Source of the DNA: Trichomonas tenax
Taxonomy: Eukaryota > Parabasalia > Trichomonadida > Trichomonadidae
Assembly (NCBI GenBank): GCA_023091735.1
Contig: JALKBU010000474.1
Coordinates: 1-37,890 of the forward strand
Reading direction: 5' to 3'
Length of the DNA stretch: 37,890 nt
Below the pieces are notes generated by a model. It was not told where the DNA came from. It ran no database searches and saw nothing but the letters and a program-made list of their open reading frames with translations. The position numbers and the translations under genes are program-made. Positions within the stretch are counted from its first letter, which is position 1; each line of letters starts with the position of its first letter. Below are positions 37,889 to 37,890 of this stretch, piece by piece.

Positions 37889-37890
37889 AC

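Overview
The window looks like nuclear DNA of a parabasalid protist (trichomonad; Tritrichomonas or Trichomonas type). The evidence is: A+T-rich intergenic DNA; intronless genes on both strands; very short 5' leaders with TCA-type initiators just before the ATG (10448-10454 and 31693-31699); trichomonad-style families (BTB proteins, ankyrin proteins, discoidin-like and Gly-rich surface modules); many decayed gene copies; and Maverick-like DNA carrying a phage-type tail-fibre gene. The species is not provable from sequence alone.

Layout. 1-1110: edge of a mobile or viral element, with the 3' end of one gene and a small two-repeat protein that contains an in-frame GC-rich double palindrome. 1740-11403: cellular genes for an acidic coiled-coil protein, a BTB protein, a compact ubiquitin-specific protease, TSG101/Vps23 (ESCRT-I), a DDX47/Rrp3-type DEAD-box helicase and a discoidin-like protein. 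11738-14632: two decayed genes. 14662-14856: a 52-bp inverted repeat enclosing a tRNA-Arg(UCU)-like sequence. 14932-17259: a RasGAP-like gene. 17580-23243: two decayed genes meeting tail to tail. One of them runs about 4.1 kb in a single frame, broken only by nonsense codons. 23466-25991: an importin-beta family receptor. 26180-26833: a stranded tyrosine-recombinase catalytic domain. 27295-29373: an ankyrin protein. 29467-29539: an intact tRNA-Arg(CCU). 29540-31450: non-coding, with hairpins and degraded tRNA-like sequences. 31706-31978: dynein light chain LC8. 32518-34950: a second importin-beta family receptor. 35340-37888: element DNA with an intact tail-fibre-like gene running off the window, a 472-bp inverted partial copy of it, tandem repeats and GC-rich hairpins.

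The intact cellular genes are housekeeping functions (endosomal sorting, deubiquitination, rRNA processing, nuclear transport, dynein/cargo adaptor, Ras-type signalling) and form no operon; each has its own 5' region. A recurring TACATGNC element lies near several of them. The most unusual features are the tRNA-like sequence inside a long hairpin, the twin GC palindromes in element DNA at both ends of the window, the phage-like tail fibre in a eukaryotic context, and the excess of nonsense over frameshift lesions in the pseudogenes.
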